From: Acidimicrobiales bacterium
Lineage (GTDB): Bacteria; Actinomycetota; Acidimicrobiia; Acidimicrobiales; RAAP-2
Length of the DNA: 35,855 bases
Direction: 5' to 3'
NCBI GenBank assembly: GCA_030039755.1
Contig: JASHUY010000183.1
Span: forward strand, 1-35,855
Below are positions 15,256 to 22,888 of the stretch, piece by piece (position 1 is the stretch's first letter; each line of letters begins with the position of its first letter). The position numbers were made by a program, and so were the translations under genes. The notes beneath the pieces are model-generated. The model was given only the letters and a program-made list of their open reading frames with translations, did no database searches and had not been told where the DNA came from.

Positions 15256-16602
15256 ATGACGCTCGTTCTCCGGGGAGCCAACGTCATCGACGTCGAGGCC
15301 CGTCGCACGCTTCGAGGTCGGTCTGTCCTCGTCGACGGAGGAGTCATCGTGGCGGTGGCGGGCACCGAGGGGTTCGACGACCTCGGCGACGCCGAGTTCG
15401 TCGACTGTGGCGGGGCGTACCTGCTGCCCGGGCTGATGGACGTGCACGTCCATCTTCGCCCCACGCCCCATGTGGGGCCGAGCTCGAACAGGCGGCATCC
15501 ACCGGCGGATGACCGCCCCGTTCCGCAGCCGGTCGACGTCCTCCCACAACTGCACAGCTACCTCTACTGCGGTGTGACCTCGGTCTTCGACGCGGGGAAC
15601 TACTCGAGCTTCATCTGGCCGCTGCGGGACGCGGAGCGCTCGGGGCAGCTCGTCTCCCCCCGTATCTTCTGCGCAGGGCCGTTCGTCACGTGCACGGGGG
15701 GGCACGGGTCGGAGCAGCTCGAGGCCGTCGAGGTGGACGAGCTTCCTCGAGACCTTCGTCAGCTGCGATCGCACCTCGACCGACGGCCGGATCTCGTCAA
15801 GATCACCTACGACGAGCACGGTTGGGGCATTCGCCCGCTGATTCCGATCCTCTCACCCCGGACCTTGCGGGGCATCGTCGATGCTGCACATGCCGACGAA
15901 CTGCGCGTGACCGTCCACGCGTCGCACGAGCTACGCGTCCGGGAAGCCGTCGAGGGTGGTACCGACACCTTGGCACACCCGGTCATCCAGTCGCCGATCA
16001 CCGAGGAGCTCGTCAGCGTGCTCGCGGCCCGTCGGTTGCCCGTCGTGAGCACGCTCGCGATCGGCGAGCGGTACGTCCGACTCGCCGAAGACCCGAGCTT
16101 CCTCGACGGAGAGCACTACGCGGCATGTGTCGATCCTGCCGAGCGCCGGAGACTGGCAACCGTGGAGCACGCCGAACAGAAGCAGAACCGCTGGGCGGCG
16201 TGGATGCGGGTGATGACTCCCGTGGCACAGGAGAACCTTCGCAGGCTGGTGGCCGCCGGCGGCGTCGTCGCCAGCGGAACGGACCTTTCGCTCGGGCCCG
16301 AGCTGCTCCGGGAGCTCGAGCTGCTCCAGGACGCAGGCATCGAACCATGGGATGTCCTTGCCTGCGCCACCGTCCACGCAGCGCGGTTCCTCGGGGCCGA
16401 CGGGCGGATGGGGACCGTCGAACCCGGCAAGCTCGCGGACTTCGTGCTGGTCGACGAGGACCCCACCACCGACGTCTCACGACTCGCCGAAGTCTCGATG
16501 GTCATGAAGGGAGGTCAGGTCATCGATCGCTCCACGCTCCACCTGGCCGGGGAGCAGCCACCACGCCCCGACGTGCGGGTCCCCAGCCCGCTCAGCGCTT
16601 AG
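15256..16602 (+). CDS. Metal-dependent amidohydrolase (imidazolonepropionase-like superfamily)
   Basis: 448 residues. The ATG at 15256 has GGAG six bases upstream, and an in-frame stop at 15199 limits earlier starts. The beta-sandwich N-terminus (VLRGANVIDVEARR) leads to the metal motif LMDVHVHLRP near residue 62. Further ligands are in DLVKITYDEHG (Lys near 180), VHASHELRV and DTLAHPVIQ (His), and SGTDLSLGPELL (Asp near 340). The C-terminus GTVEPGKLADFVLVDEDP closes the superfamily pattern. The family hydrolyses amide, lactam, hydantoin or related C-N bonds in the cytosol, fitting the theme of the M24 proteins and oligopeptide-type transport. A binding-protein gene starts 77 bases downstream. 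Confidence 0.9.
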   Translation: MTLVLRGANVIDVEARRTLRGRSVLVDGGVIVAVAGTEGFDDLGDAEFVDCGGAYLLPGLMDVHVHLRPTPHVGPSSNRRHPPADDRPVPQPVDVLPQLHSYLYCGVTSVFDAGNYSSFIWPLRDAERSGQLVSPRIFCAGPFVTCTGGHGSEQLEAVEVDELPRDLRQLRSHLDRRPDLVKITYDEHGWGIRPLIPILSPRTLRGIVDAAHADELRVTVHASHELRVREAVEGGTDTLAHPVIQSPITEELVSVLAARRLPVVSTLAIGERYVRLAEDPSFLDGEHYAACVDPAERRRLATVEHAEQKQNRWAAWMRVMTPVAQENLRRLVAAGGVVASGTDLSLGPELLRELELLQDAGIEPWDVLACATVHAARFLGADGRMGTVEPGKLADFVLVDEDPTTDVSRLAEVSMVMKGGQVIDRSTLHLAGEQPPRPDVRVPSPLSA

Positions 16603-16624
16603 CCGCCGCTCAACCTGTGACTGT

Positions 16625-16656
16625 TTCTGACCACTTCAACTTCTGACCACTTCAAC
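16625..16656. repeat. Perfect 16-base tandem duplication
   Basis: TTCTGACCACTTCAAC occurs twice back to back (16625-16640, 16641-16656) in the leader of the binding-protein gene, ending nine bases before its ribosome-binding site. It may be a recent slippage event or a duplicated protein- or RNA-binding site. Confidence 0.9.
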
Positions 16657-16679
16657 TCCCTGCAAAAGGAGGGAACCCA

Positions 16680-18515
16680 ATGAAACCAACGCACCGCCGA
16701 TGGAAGTCATGGTTCACCCTGGGCGCGACCGCCGTGGTGTCCGTGTCGATGGTCGCGGTCCTCGCGGCCACGAGTGCCTCTCCAACGTCCGCGGCCACCC
16801 GCCACCGCTCCGCGACATCGTCCGCGGGTGTCGTCACCCTCGCGGAGGGTGCGCAGGGCACCCCGAACTTCATCATGCCCTTCGTGACAGGTGCGAACAA
16901 TGCCGAAGCCAACATAAACCTGCAGTACCAGATGTGGCCGACGCTCTACACGATCAGCACGCCGAACAGCGTGGACGCGATCAACAAAACACTGAGCCTC
17001 GCCGAACCCCCGGTCTACAGCGACGGGAACACCGTGGTGAGCGTGACCCTCAAACCGTGGAAGTGGTCCGACGGGACCCCACTCACCGCCCGCGACATCA
17101 CGTTCTTCATGAACATCTTGAAGGCCGAGAAGACGAGCTGGTCTTCTTGGGCTCCGGGCAACATGCCTACAAACGTGGTGAGCTGGACGGTGCAGGGGAC
17201 GAGCACGGTCGTCTTCAAGCTGAACAAGGCCTACAACCCGACGTGGTTCACGGACACAGAGTTGGCGCACCTCGTCCCCATGCCCCAGCAGGCGTGGGAC
17301 AAGGAGTCGGCCACAGGTCCGGTCGGTACATACGACACGACCACAGCCGGTGCGAAGGCGGTCTACACATTCTTGAAGAAGCAGGGCGAGGACACCGCCA
17401 CCTACAACACGAACCCGCTCTGGCAGGTTGTCGACGGTGCGTTCAAGATCAAGCAGTACACATCCAACTCCTTCGTGGTGCTCGTGCCGAACACGGCGTA
17501 CTCGGGTCCCGACAAGCCCAAGATCTCCAAATTCGAGGAGGTTCCGTACACGTCGTCGACAGCCGAGTTCAACGCGGTGCTCTCGGGGGACGTCAGCCTC
17601 GGCTACGTTCCGCTGAACGACCTGACCGAGACGTCGCGGGTACAGGGTGTCGGCTACAGCACCGTTCGTTCAGAGTTGGAAGCGGCGAACATGCTCTCGC
17701 TCAACTATCACAGCCCCGTAGTGGGGCCGCTCGTGAAGCAGCTCTACATTCGCGAGGCCCTGAACGACGTGATGGACCAGCCCGGACAGATCAAGGCGAT
17801 CCTCCATGGAAACGGCGGCTACGCGGACTACGGCCCCATCCCTCCTGAGCCGACCAACCCGTACATGGCCTCCCTGCAGCGGAAGAACCCGTTCGACATC
17901 TCCGCGGCGAGAAAGCTCTTGACGTCGCACGGCTGGAAGATCCCCTCGAGCGGCGCGGCCAAGTGCGTGAAGCCCGGCACGGGGTCTTCGGAGTGCGGTG
18001 CAGGCATTGCGAAGGGCAAGACGCTCACGTTCTCTCTCCTCTTCGTGAGCGGGAGCGGCTACCTGACAGCGACGATGGCCAATTACAAGAGCGACGCGAG
18101 CGAAGTCGGGATCGTGCTCAACCTTTCGCAGCAACCGTTCAACTCGATCGTGGGCGATATCTGCGGAACCGCCACATGCGACAGTCCCGGGTGGCAGATC
18201 GCCAACTGGGGAGCGGGCTTCGCGGAGAACTACAACTCCCCGTACCCTGAGGGCGCACCGATATTCGAGAACCACGTCGGACTGGATTACCCGGTGACAG
18301 CGACGTTCGCCTCCCTGATGAGCGCCACGAGGACGGCGACGGGCTCGAATACGGTCAAGGCGATGCAGGCCTACGACACCTGGGTGATCCAGCACCAGCT
18401 CGAGGTCTGGCAGATCGAGACCTATACGGTGAACGCGGTGTCGAGCAAGGTCAAGAACGTGTGGTACAGCCCGATCACCGGGAACGTCTACCCCCAGGAG
18501 TTCGTGGTCAAGTAG
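16680..18515 (+). CDS. ABC transporter substrate-binding protein, family 5 (oligopeptide type), copy 2
   Basis: 611 residues. The ATG follows a strong AAGGAGGG site (16666-16673). The N-terminus KPTHRRWKSWF plus a hydrophobic helix ending near SPTSAAT looks like a secretion signal without lipobox cysteine. The mature protein carries family 5 features, including GTPNFIMPFVTG, WKWSDGTPLTARDITFFMN and TNPLWQVVDGAFKIKQY. It is related to the proteins at 12532 and 31718 but clearly more divergent and on the opposite strand. It should bind a related but different solute for the permeases at 20306 and 21309 (inference). A 14-base-pair hairpin follows the stop. Threonine codon ACA is frequent, unlike in neighbouring enzyme genes. 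Confidence 0.9.
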   Translation: MKPTHRRWKSWFTLGATAVVSVSMVAVLAATSASPTSAATRHRSATSSAGVVTLAEGAQGTPNFIMPFVTGANNAEANINLQYQMWPTLYTISTPNSVDAINKTLSLAEPPVYSDGNTVVSVTLKPWKWSDGTPLTARDITFFMNILKAEKTSWSSWAPGNMPTNVVSWTVQGTSTVVFKLNKAYNPTWFTDTELAHLVPMPQQAWDKESATGPVGTYDTTTAGAKAVYTFLKKQGEDTATYNTNPLWQVVDGAFKIKQYTSNSFVVLVPNTAYSGPDKPKISKFEEVPYTSSTAEFNAVLSGDVSLGYVPLNDLTETSRVQGVGYSTVRSELEAANMLSLNYHSPVVGPLVKQLYIREALNDVMDQPGQIKAILHGNGGYADYGPIPPEPTNPYMASLQRKNPFDISAARKLLTSHGWKIPSSGAAKCVKPGTGSSECGAGIAKGKTLTFSLLFVSGSGYLTATMANYKSDASEVGIVLNLSQQPFNSIVGDICGTATCDSPGWQIANWGAGFAENYNSPYPEGAPIFENHVGLDYPVTATFASLMSATRTATGSNTVKAMQAYDTWVIQHQLEVWQIETYTVNAVSSKVKNVWYSPITGNVYPQEFVVK

Positions 18516-18528
18516 ACCGTCCGGCGCA

Positions 18529-18568
18529 TGACCCGCGGGCCGACGCACGGTCGGCGGCCCGCGGGTCA
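18529..18568 (+). terminator. Strong hairpin after the binding-protein gene, likely terminator
   Basis: TGACCCGCGGGCCG (18529-18542) pairs perfectly with CGGCCCGCGGGTCA (18555-18568) around a 12-base loop, 13 bases after the stop codon. A moderately pyrimidine-rich tract (CGTCTTCTC) follows rather than a clean U-run, so it may act as an intrinsic terminator or an mRNA 3'-end stabiliser. Confidence 0.7.
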
Positions 18569-18729
18569 CGCCGTCTTCTCCTGGACCAGGCCGAACGCGC
18601 GGAGCGCGCAAGCGGCGGGTCCCCATCCCGCTGGGCTTCCGGCATGGCAACTCCGCGGAATCCCCAACGCGGAGACGTGCGCGTCCGTCGAGAGCGCGAC
18701 CGCGTCAGCGAGGTGCGAGGATCTCCTGA

Positions 18730-19953
18730 ATGGAACGCGAAGAGGCATCGGGCGCGGTGGACTGGGACGCGGTCAGGAACGACTTCCTCGGGGATACGAA
18801 GAAGACCTATCTCGACACTGCCACCAAGGGGATACCCCCGAGAACGTCGCTCGGGGCGATGCAGGACTATTACGCGGCGCTTCGGCGCCAGGAGAGCAGG
18901 TCCGCGACCGACCAGACCATTTCCGTACTGGAGCACCTTCGCGATGCACGGCGTGAGGCGGCGGCATTCATCAATGCGTCCGAACAGGAGATCGCCCTCG
19001 TCGAGAGCACCCAGCAGGGAATCCGGGTCGTCGCCGACGCGCTCCGGTTGCCCCCGGGCTCGCAGGTCCTCACGAGCGATGTGGAGTTCTTGGCGACGGT
19101 CCTTCCCTGGCGGTCGCTCTCGGCGTCGGGAGTCGAGGTCAAGGTGGTCCCCGGGCACGACGGCGCGATTCGTCTCGAGGAGGTCGAGGCATCACTCACG
19201 ACTGCGACGAAGGTCGTCTGCGTGAGCGCGACCCAGGAGGTGAGCGGTGCCACTCTCGACCTCGCTGCGCTCGGTCGGATCTGCCGGTCCCGGGGCGTGC
19301 TGTCGATCGTGGACGCCACGCAGTACCTCGGCCCCCGTGTGCTCGACATCGAGCATGCCGACCTCGACTGCGTCGCGGTTGGCGGCAGCAAATGGTTGTG
19401 CAACCCGTTCGGTCTCGGATTCGTGTGCGTCCGGTCACCCCTTCTCGAGGAGCTGCGTCCGAACACGTACGGCTACATGGCGTTGCGCTTGCCGCCCGGT
19501 GGCTGGTCCGAGTTCGTTGCGAACGCAGTCCCGTCAACCGAGGTTCCCGCGGTCTTCAGTGCTTCTGCCGACAAGTTCGAGGGCGGTGGAACCGGACCGT
19601 ATCTGACCGCGCTGACCCTGACGGCGTCACTCCGCGAGCTCACGGCCATCGGCCGCGCTGCCATCGAGGCTCGCACCTACCAGTTGGGCGGTGTGCTCAT
19701 CGACGGACTCGGCCGCGCCGGCATGAAACTGGTGACTCCGCATGACCAGCTCCATCGTGCGGGCATCGTCACGTTCACCACCGGGGATCAGAGCCGTGAC
19801 CTGAGGCTGCACGAAGTCCTTCTCGACAGAGAGGTGGTGACTTCGTATCGGAGAAGTGGCTCGACGGCAGGCATACGAGTGGCTCCCTACTTCTACAACT
19901 CACTCGAGGACATCGAGAGATTTCTCGAGACCGTCGAAGCGTTCACGGGTTGA
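18730..19953 (+). CDS. Class V PLP-dependent enzyme, copy 2
   Basis: 407 residues. The PLP lysine is in VAVGGSKWLCNPFG, the Asp/Gln cofactor contacts in SIVDATQYLG, and the phosphate-binding helix in ESTQQGIRVVADAL. It shares fold and layout with the product at 10077 but is a different subgroup: no SufS mobile-loop cysteine is visible, and the substrate region differs (GYMALRLPPGGW, FEGGGTGPYLTAL). The family includes desulfurases, isopenicillin N epimerase-like enzymes and aminotransferases, so the reaction is undecided. The ribosome-binding site is weak (AGG about ten bases upstream). It stands alone between the hairpin at 18529 and the permease promoter. A product that converts an amino-containing intermediate would suit the cluster (inference). 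Confidence 0.85.
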   Translation: MEREEASGAVDWDAVRNDFLGDTKKTYLDTATKGIPPRTSLGAMQDYYAALRRQESRSATDQTISVLEHLRDARREAAAFINASEQEIALVESTQQGIRVVADALRLPPGSQVLTSDVEFLATVLPWRSLSASGVEVKVVPGHDGAIRLEEVEASLTTATKVVCVSATQEVSGATLDLAALGRICRSRGVLSIVDATQYLGPRVLDIEHADLDCVAVGGSKWLCNPFGLGFVCVRSPLLEELRPNTYGYMALRLPPGGWSEFVANAVPSTEVPAVFSASADKFEGGGTGPYLTALTLTASLRELTAIGRAAIEARTYQLGGVLIDGLGRAGMKLVTPHDQLHRAGIVTFTTGDQSRDLRLHEVLLDREVVTSYRRSGSTAGIRVAPYFYNSLEDIERFLETVEAFTG

Positions 19954-20031
19954 GCACGTCGCGTGCGGTCGGCGCGGCAACTCCGGGCGCACGGGCACGC
20001 CCCGCTTCCGGAAGGTGCGGCGGGAGGTCGA

Positions 20032-20061
20032 TGCCGTCCACGGCACTGCCGTCCACGGCAC
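20032..20061. repeat. Two tandem 15-base units, each an inverted repeat
   Basis: TGCCGTCCACGGCAC occurs twice in succession. Within each unit TGCCGT and ACGGCA are exact inverted arms around CC, so the tract has two adjacent dyads. This is suitable for a dimeric regulator pair; the two-base spacing is too tight for a normal RNA hairpin loop. Confidence 0.85.
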
Positions 20062-20130
20062 CGAGCCGGGAAGCCCGACCGTCCGGATGGACCGCTGCGA
20101 CCTCGACGACCCCGGCCGTCCGCCAGCGCC

Positions 20131-20167
20131 TTGTTGTCCGGTATCTGCTCGTTTATGATCAACGATC
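20131..20167 (+). promoter_or_regulatory. Promoter with overlapping operator, permease operon
   Basis: TTGTTG (20131-20136), a 17-base spacer and TATGAT (20154-20159) form a good promoter. The operator TGATCAACGATC (20156-20167) overlaps the -10 and predicted start. Its reverse complement equals the element at 15096-15107. Repression by occlusion is inferred. Confidence 0.6.
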
Positions 20168-20305
20168 ACGTGGCTGCTGCTTCTGTGACTGCGATCTGCC
20201 GGGTCGTCCCGAGCCGGTCATGGCGGCCGAGACCATAGGCCCCGAGCGCGAGCGACGGAGCCGCGCCGGCGCTTCTGAGACGCGCAGGAGCTGGGTGGGC
20301 GTTCA

Positions 20306-21256
20306 ATGACCGGATACATAGTCAGGCGCATCGGCCAGGCGATCGTCGTCGTGCTGGGTGTGTCGCTCATCGTCTTCCTGATCACGCACCTCCTTCCGGG
20401 GAGCCCCGCGCGCGCGATCCTCGGGATCCAGGCGAAGCCGGCACAAGTCCGGCAATTCAACGCCGCGAACGGCTACGACAAGCCGCTGTACGTCCAGTTC
20501 TACCTGTACTGGAAGCACCTGCTTTCGGGAAACCTGGGGTTCTCCTACAAGCAGGACCTGCCGGTCGCCACGCTCATTGCCGACGACCTCCCGAAGACCC
20601 TGCTCCTCGACGGCCTCGGTTTCGGAATGGCGTTCATCATCGGCATACCCGTGGGCCTGTGGCAGGCGGTGCACCGGAACCGGGTGGCCGACCACGTTCT
20701 CACGTCGGTCTCGTTCGTCGGCTACTCGATGCCCGTCTTCTGGATCGCGATGTTGCTGATCTGGCTTCTGGCGGTGGCCAACCACGTGTTCCCGGCGGTC
20801 AGCCCGTCAGCTGCCACGGTCGCCCAGGTCCTTCAGCATCCGCTGGCGCTCGTGCTTCCCGTGACGACGCTCGCGATCGCCCTTTCGCCGGCGGTTATTC
20901 GGTTCATGCGGTCGGCCGCGATCGAGAACCTGGCCCTGGATTACGTGCGGACGGCGAAGGCCAAGGGCGCCCCGCGAAGACGGATCGTGCTCCGGCACGT
21001 GTTCCGCAACTCGGTGCTCCCGCTCATCACGCTGTTCGGGTTCACCTTGCCGCTCGTGCTGTCAGGATCGATCGTCGTGGAGGAGGTCTTCAACTACCCC
21101 GGGATGGGCCTCTTGATGTGGAACGCCGCCTTGGCGCGGGACTACCCGACCCTGCTCGGCGGGACGATCGTGATCGGGATTGCCACGGTGCTCGGGTCCC
21201 TCCTGGCCGACTTGCTCTACGTGATCGTGGACCCGAGAGTGCGGTACACCGCATGA
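20306..21256 (+). CDS. ABC transporter permease, DppB/OppB type
   Basis: 316 residues with about six membrane segments. The N-terminus GYIVRRIGQAIVVVLGVSLIVF is the characteristic first helix of OppB-type permeases. LLPGSPARAILG is a conserved periplasmic-loop start. The ATPase-coupling EAA-type loop reads YVRTAKAKGAPRRRIVLRH, followed by NSVLPLITLFG. With its partner downstream it forms the channel for solute delivered by family 5 binding proteins. No ATP-binding subunits (DppD/DppF) are encoded in the window, so these must come from elsewhere. A regulated promoter lies about 150 bases upstream. Confidence 0.94.
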   Translation: MTGYIVRRIGQAIVVVLGVSLIVFLITHLLPGSPARAILGIQAKPAQVRQFNAANGYDKPLYVQFYLYWKHLLSGNLGFSYKQDLPVATLIADDLPKTLLLDGLGFGMAFIIGIPVGLWQAVHRNRVADHVLTSVSFVGYSMPVFWIAMLLIWLLAVANHVFPAVSPSAATVAQVLQHPLALVLPVTTLAIALSPAVIRFMRSAAIENLALDYVRTAKAKGAPRRRIVLRHVFRNSVLPLITLFGFTLPLVLSGSIVVEEVFNYPGMGLLMWNAALARDYPTLLGGTIVIGIATVLGSLLADLLYVIVDPRVRYTA

Positions 21257-21308
21257 CCTCGTCGTCCGACCCGCCTGCCATCCCGCCGGCTGACGAACGA
21301 GGCGACCG

Positions 21309-22235
21309 ATGAGCCAGCAGACCGCGATCGCCCCTCCTGGCATGCTCGACGAGCATGCGGGCGCGATCAGCAGGGCACCGACCCGCTTGGGCGGGACGGT
21401 GCGGACGGTGTGGACATGGTGCTCGCGCCACAAGGCAGGGGTCGTCGGACTGACCGTCATCGTGCTGCTCACGTTGTTCAGCTTCGTGGGTCCGCTCATC
21501 TACCACACGGATCAGGTCCACACGAACCTCACAGCCGTGAACATGCCCCCGAGCCTGAGTCATCCCCTCGGTACCAACAACGTCGGCTACGACATCCTGG
21601 GCCGCCTCATGGAAGGAGGCCAATCGTCGCTCGAGGTCGGCTTGGCCGCCGCCGCCCTGGCCAGCGTGATCGGCACTTTGTGGGGCGCGATCTCGGGGTA
21701 CGTGGGCGGCTGGATCGACGCGTTGATGATGCGCGTCGTGGACTCGGCGTTCGCGATCCCGCCCCTCCTCCTCCTCTTGCTCCTCGGTACGATCTTCACG
21801 CCGTCGATCATCGAGCTGATCATCGTTCTCGGCCTCGTGTCCTGGCTGGTCACCGCCCGTCTCGTCCGCGGGGATTCTCTGTCCTTGCGGACGAGGGAGT
21901 ACGTTCAGGCGGCGAAGGTCGTAGGCGCACGGAATCCCAGGATCGTGTGGCGCCACGTGATCCCGAACGCTCTCGGCACGATCGCCGTCCAGACGACGTT
22001 CGCAGTCGGGACAGCGATCTTGCTGCTTGCCTCCTTGAGCTTCCTCGGTCTCGGCCCGGCGCCCCCGGCGGCGAACTGGGGCGCCATGCTGAGCAGCGGG
22101 CTCAGCTACATCTACGCGGGGTACTGGTGGCAGATCTATCCGGCCGGCCTGGTGATCGTGATCACGGTGCTCGCGTTCAACATGGTCGCCGAGTCGGTGC
22201 GTGACAGCTTCGAGACCCGGCTCGCACCCGCCTGA
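21309..22235 (+). CDS. ABC transporter permease, DppC/OppC type
   Basis: 308 residues. An N-terminal OppC-type segment (SRHKAGVVGLTVIVLLTLFSF) precedes the extracytoplasmic loop NMPPSLSHPLGTNNVGYDILGR, typical of DppC. The EAA-type coupling loop is YVQAAKVVGARNPRIVWRHVIPN, and FLGLGPAPPAANWGAML near residue 260 is a family hallmark. It starts 52 bases after the DppB-type stop, presumably in one transcript. It pairs with that permease to import the solute bound by one or more of the three binding proteins in the window. The HpaC-like gene with its own promoter follows. Confidence 0.94.
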   Translation: MSQQTAIAPPGMLDEHAGAISRAPTRLGGTVRTVWTWCSRHKAGVVGLTVIVLLTLFSFVGPLIYHTDQVHTNLTAVNMPPSLSHPLGTNNVGYDILGRLMEGGQSSLEVGLAAAALASVIGTLWGAISGYVGGWIDALMMRVVDSAFAIPPLLLLLLLGTIFTPSIIELIIVLGLVSWLVTARLVRGDSLSLRTREYVQAAKVVGARNPRIVWRHVIPNALGTIAVQTTFAVGTAILLLASLSFLGLGPAPPAANWGAMLSSGLSYIYAGYWWQIYPAGLVIVITVLAFNMVAESVRDSFETRLAPA

Positions 22236-22274
22236 GGTCCCTGGAGGAGCTGCGCGCCGCCTTCGGTCCGACAG

Positions 22275-22309
22275 TTGATCGATATGACCGATGGTCGTAA
22301 GGTGCCTCG
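22275..22309 (+). promoter_or_regulatory. Candidate leaderless promoter of the flavin reductase gene
   Basis: TTGATC (22275-22280) as -35, 17 bases, TAAGGT (22298-22303) as -10, then six bases to the GTG at 22310. This places the transcription start at or beside the start codon; no ribosome-binding site is present. A TTGATCGATA operator-like partial match overlaps the -35, and GACC-GAT-GGTC forms a dyad in the spacer. Confidence 0.5.
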
Positions 22310-22861
22310 GTGACGGAAGGAGGGTTCGCGTTCGGGGGAGCGGAGTTCACCGCGCGCCGGCCGATCGCAGACGCGAGCTCTGCGTCGCTGCGCACCTGTC
22401 TCGCGCGGTTCGCGACGGGCGTCACCGTGGTGACCTTCGCCACGCGGGAGGGCCCACGCGGACTCACCGTGAACGCGTTCACTTCGGTCTCGTTGCGCCC
22501 GCCGCTCGTGCTCGTGAGCGTCGCGAGGTCGGCGCATGCGCACGCACTCCTCCGTGACACGCCCTTTTGCGTGAACGTGCTGAGCGCGGAGCAAGAAGAG
22601 CACGCTGCTCGGTTCGCCGGGACGCCGGCCGCCAGTGCGCCCCACTGGGCGGCCCCTTGTGAGCACGGCGTGCCGCGTCTCGAAGGAACGATCGCCTTCC
22701 TCGAGTGCTCCCCGTGGCGCACCTACGAGGCCGGCGACCACAGCCTGTTCTTGGGAGAGGTGCGGCACTTCGGGCACCGAAAGGGGGCCGCTCTCGTCTA
22801 CTTTTCGCACCGCTTCACGAGCGTCGTCGAGAACGAGCTCGGCGTCGAGTACCTGATCTGA
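22310..22861 (+). CDS. Flavin reductase (HpaC-like), partner of the HpaB-type monooxygenase
   Basis: 183 residues, GTG start with an apparently leaderless promoter. It has the flavin-reductase-like split-barrel: RFATGVTVVTFATREGPRGLTVNAFTSVSLRPPLVLVSV, given here as consecutive RFATGVTVVT, GLTVNAFTSVS and PPLVLVSV motifs, then CVNVLSAEQEEHAARFAG and a C-terminal GDHSLFLGEV strand. Such enzymes reduce free FAD or FMN with NAD(P)H and hand it to a two-component monooxygenase. The HpaB-type oxygenase gene begins 27 bases downstream, so the pair form a two-component aromatic hydroxylase. Confidence 0.88.
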   Translation: MTEGGFAFGGAEFTARRPIADASSASLRTCLARFATGVTVVTFATREGPRGLTVNAFTSVSLRPPLVLVSVARSAHAHALLRDTPFCVNVLSAEQEEHAARFAGTPAASAPHWAAPCEHGVPRLEGTIAFLECSPWRTYEAGDHSLFLGEVRHFGHRKGAALVYFSHRFTSVVENELGVEYLI

Positions 22862-22888
22862 GGATCGAGGAAAGGAGGTCTCGGACAC

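Larger units (their letters stand above)
19954..20305. other. 352-base intergenic region with duplicated dyad and permease promoter
   Basis: No gene recognised. It contains the tandem inverted-repeat unit at 20032-20061 and the promoter/operator at 20131-20167. The remaining roughly 140 bases form a long leader before the first permease. Confidence 0.6.
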
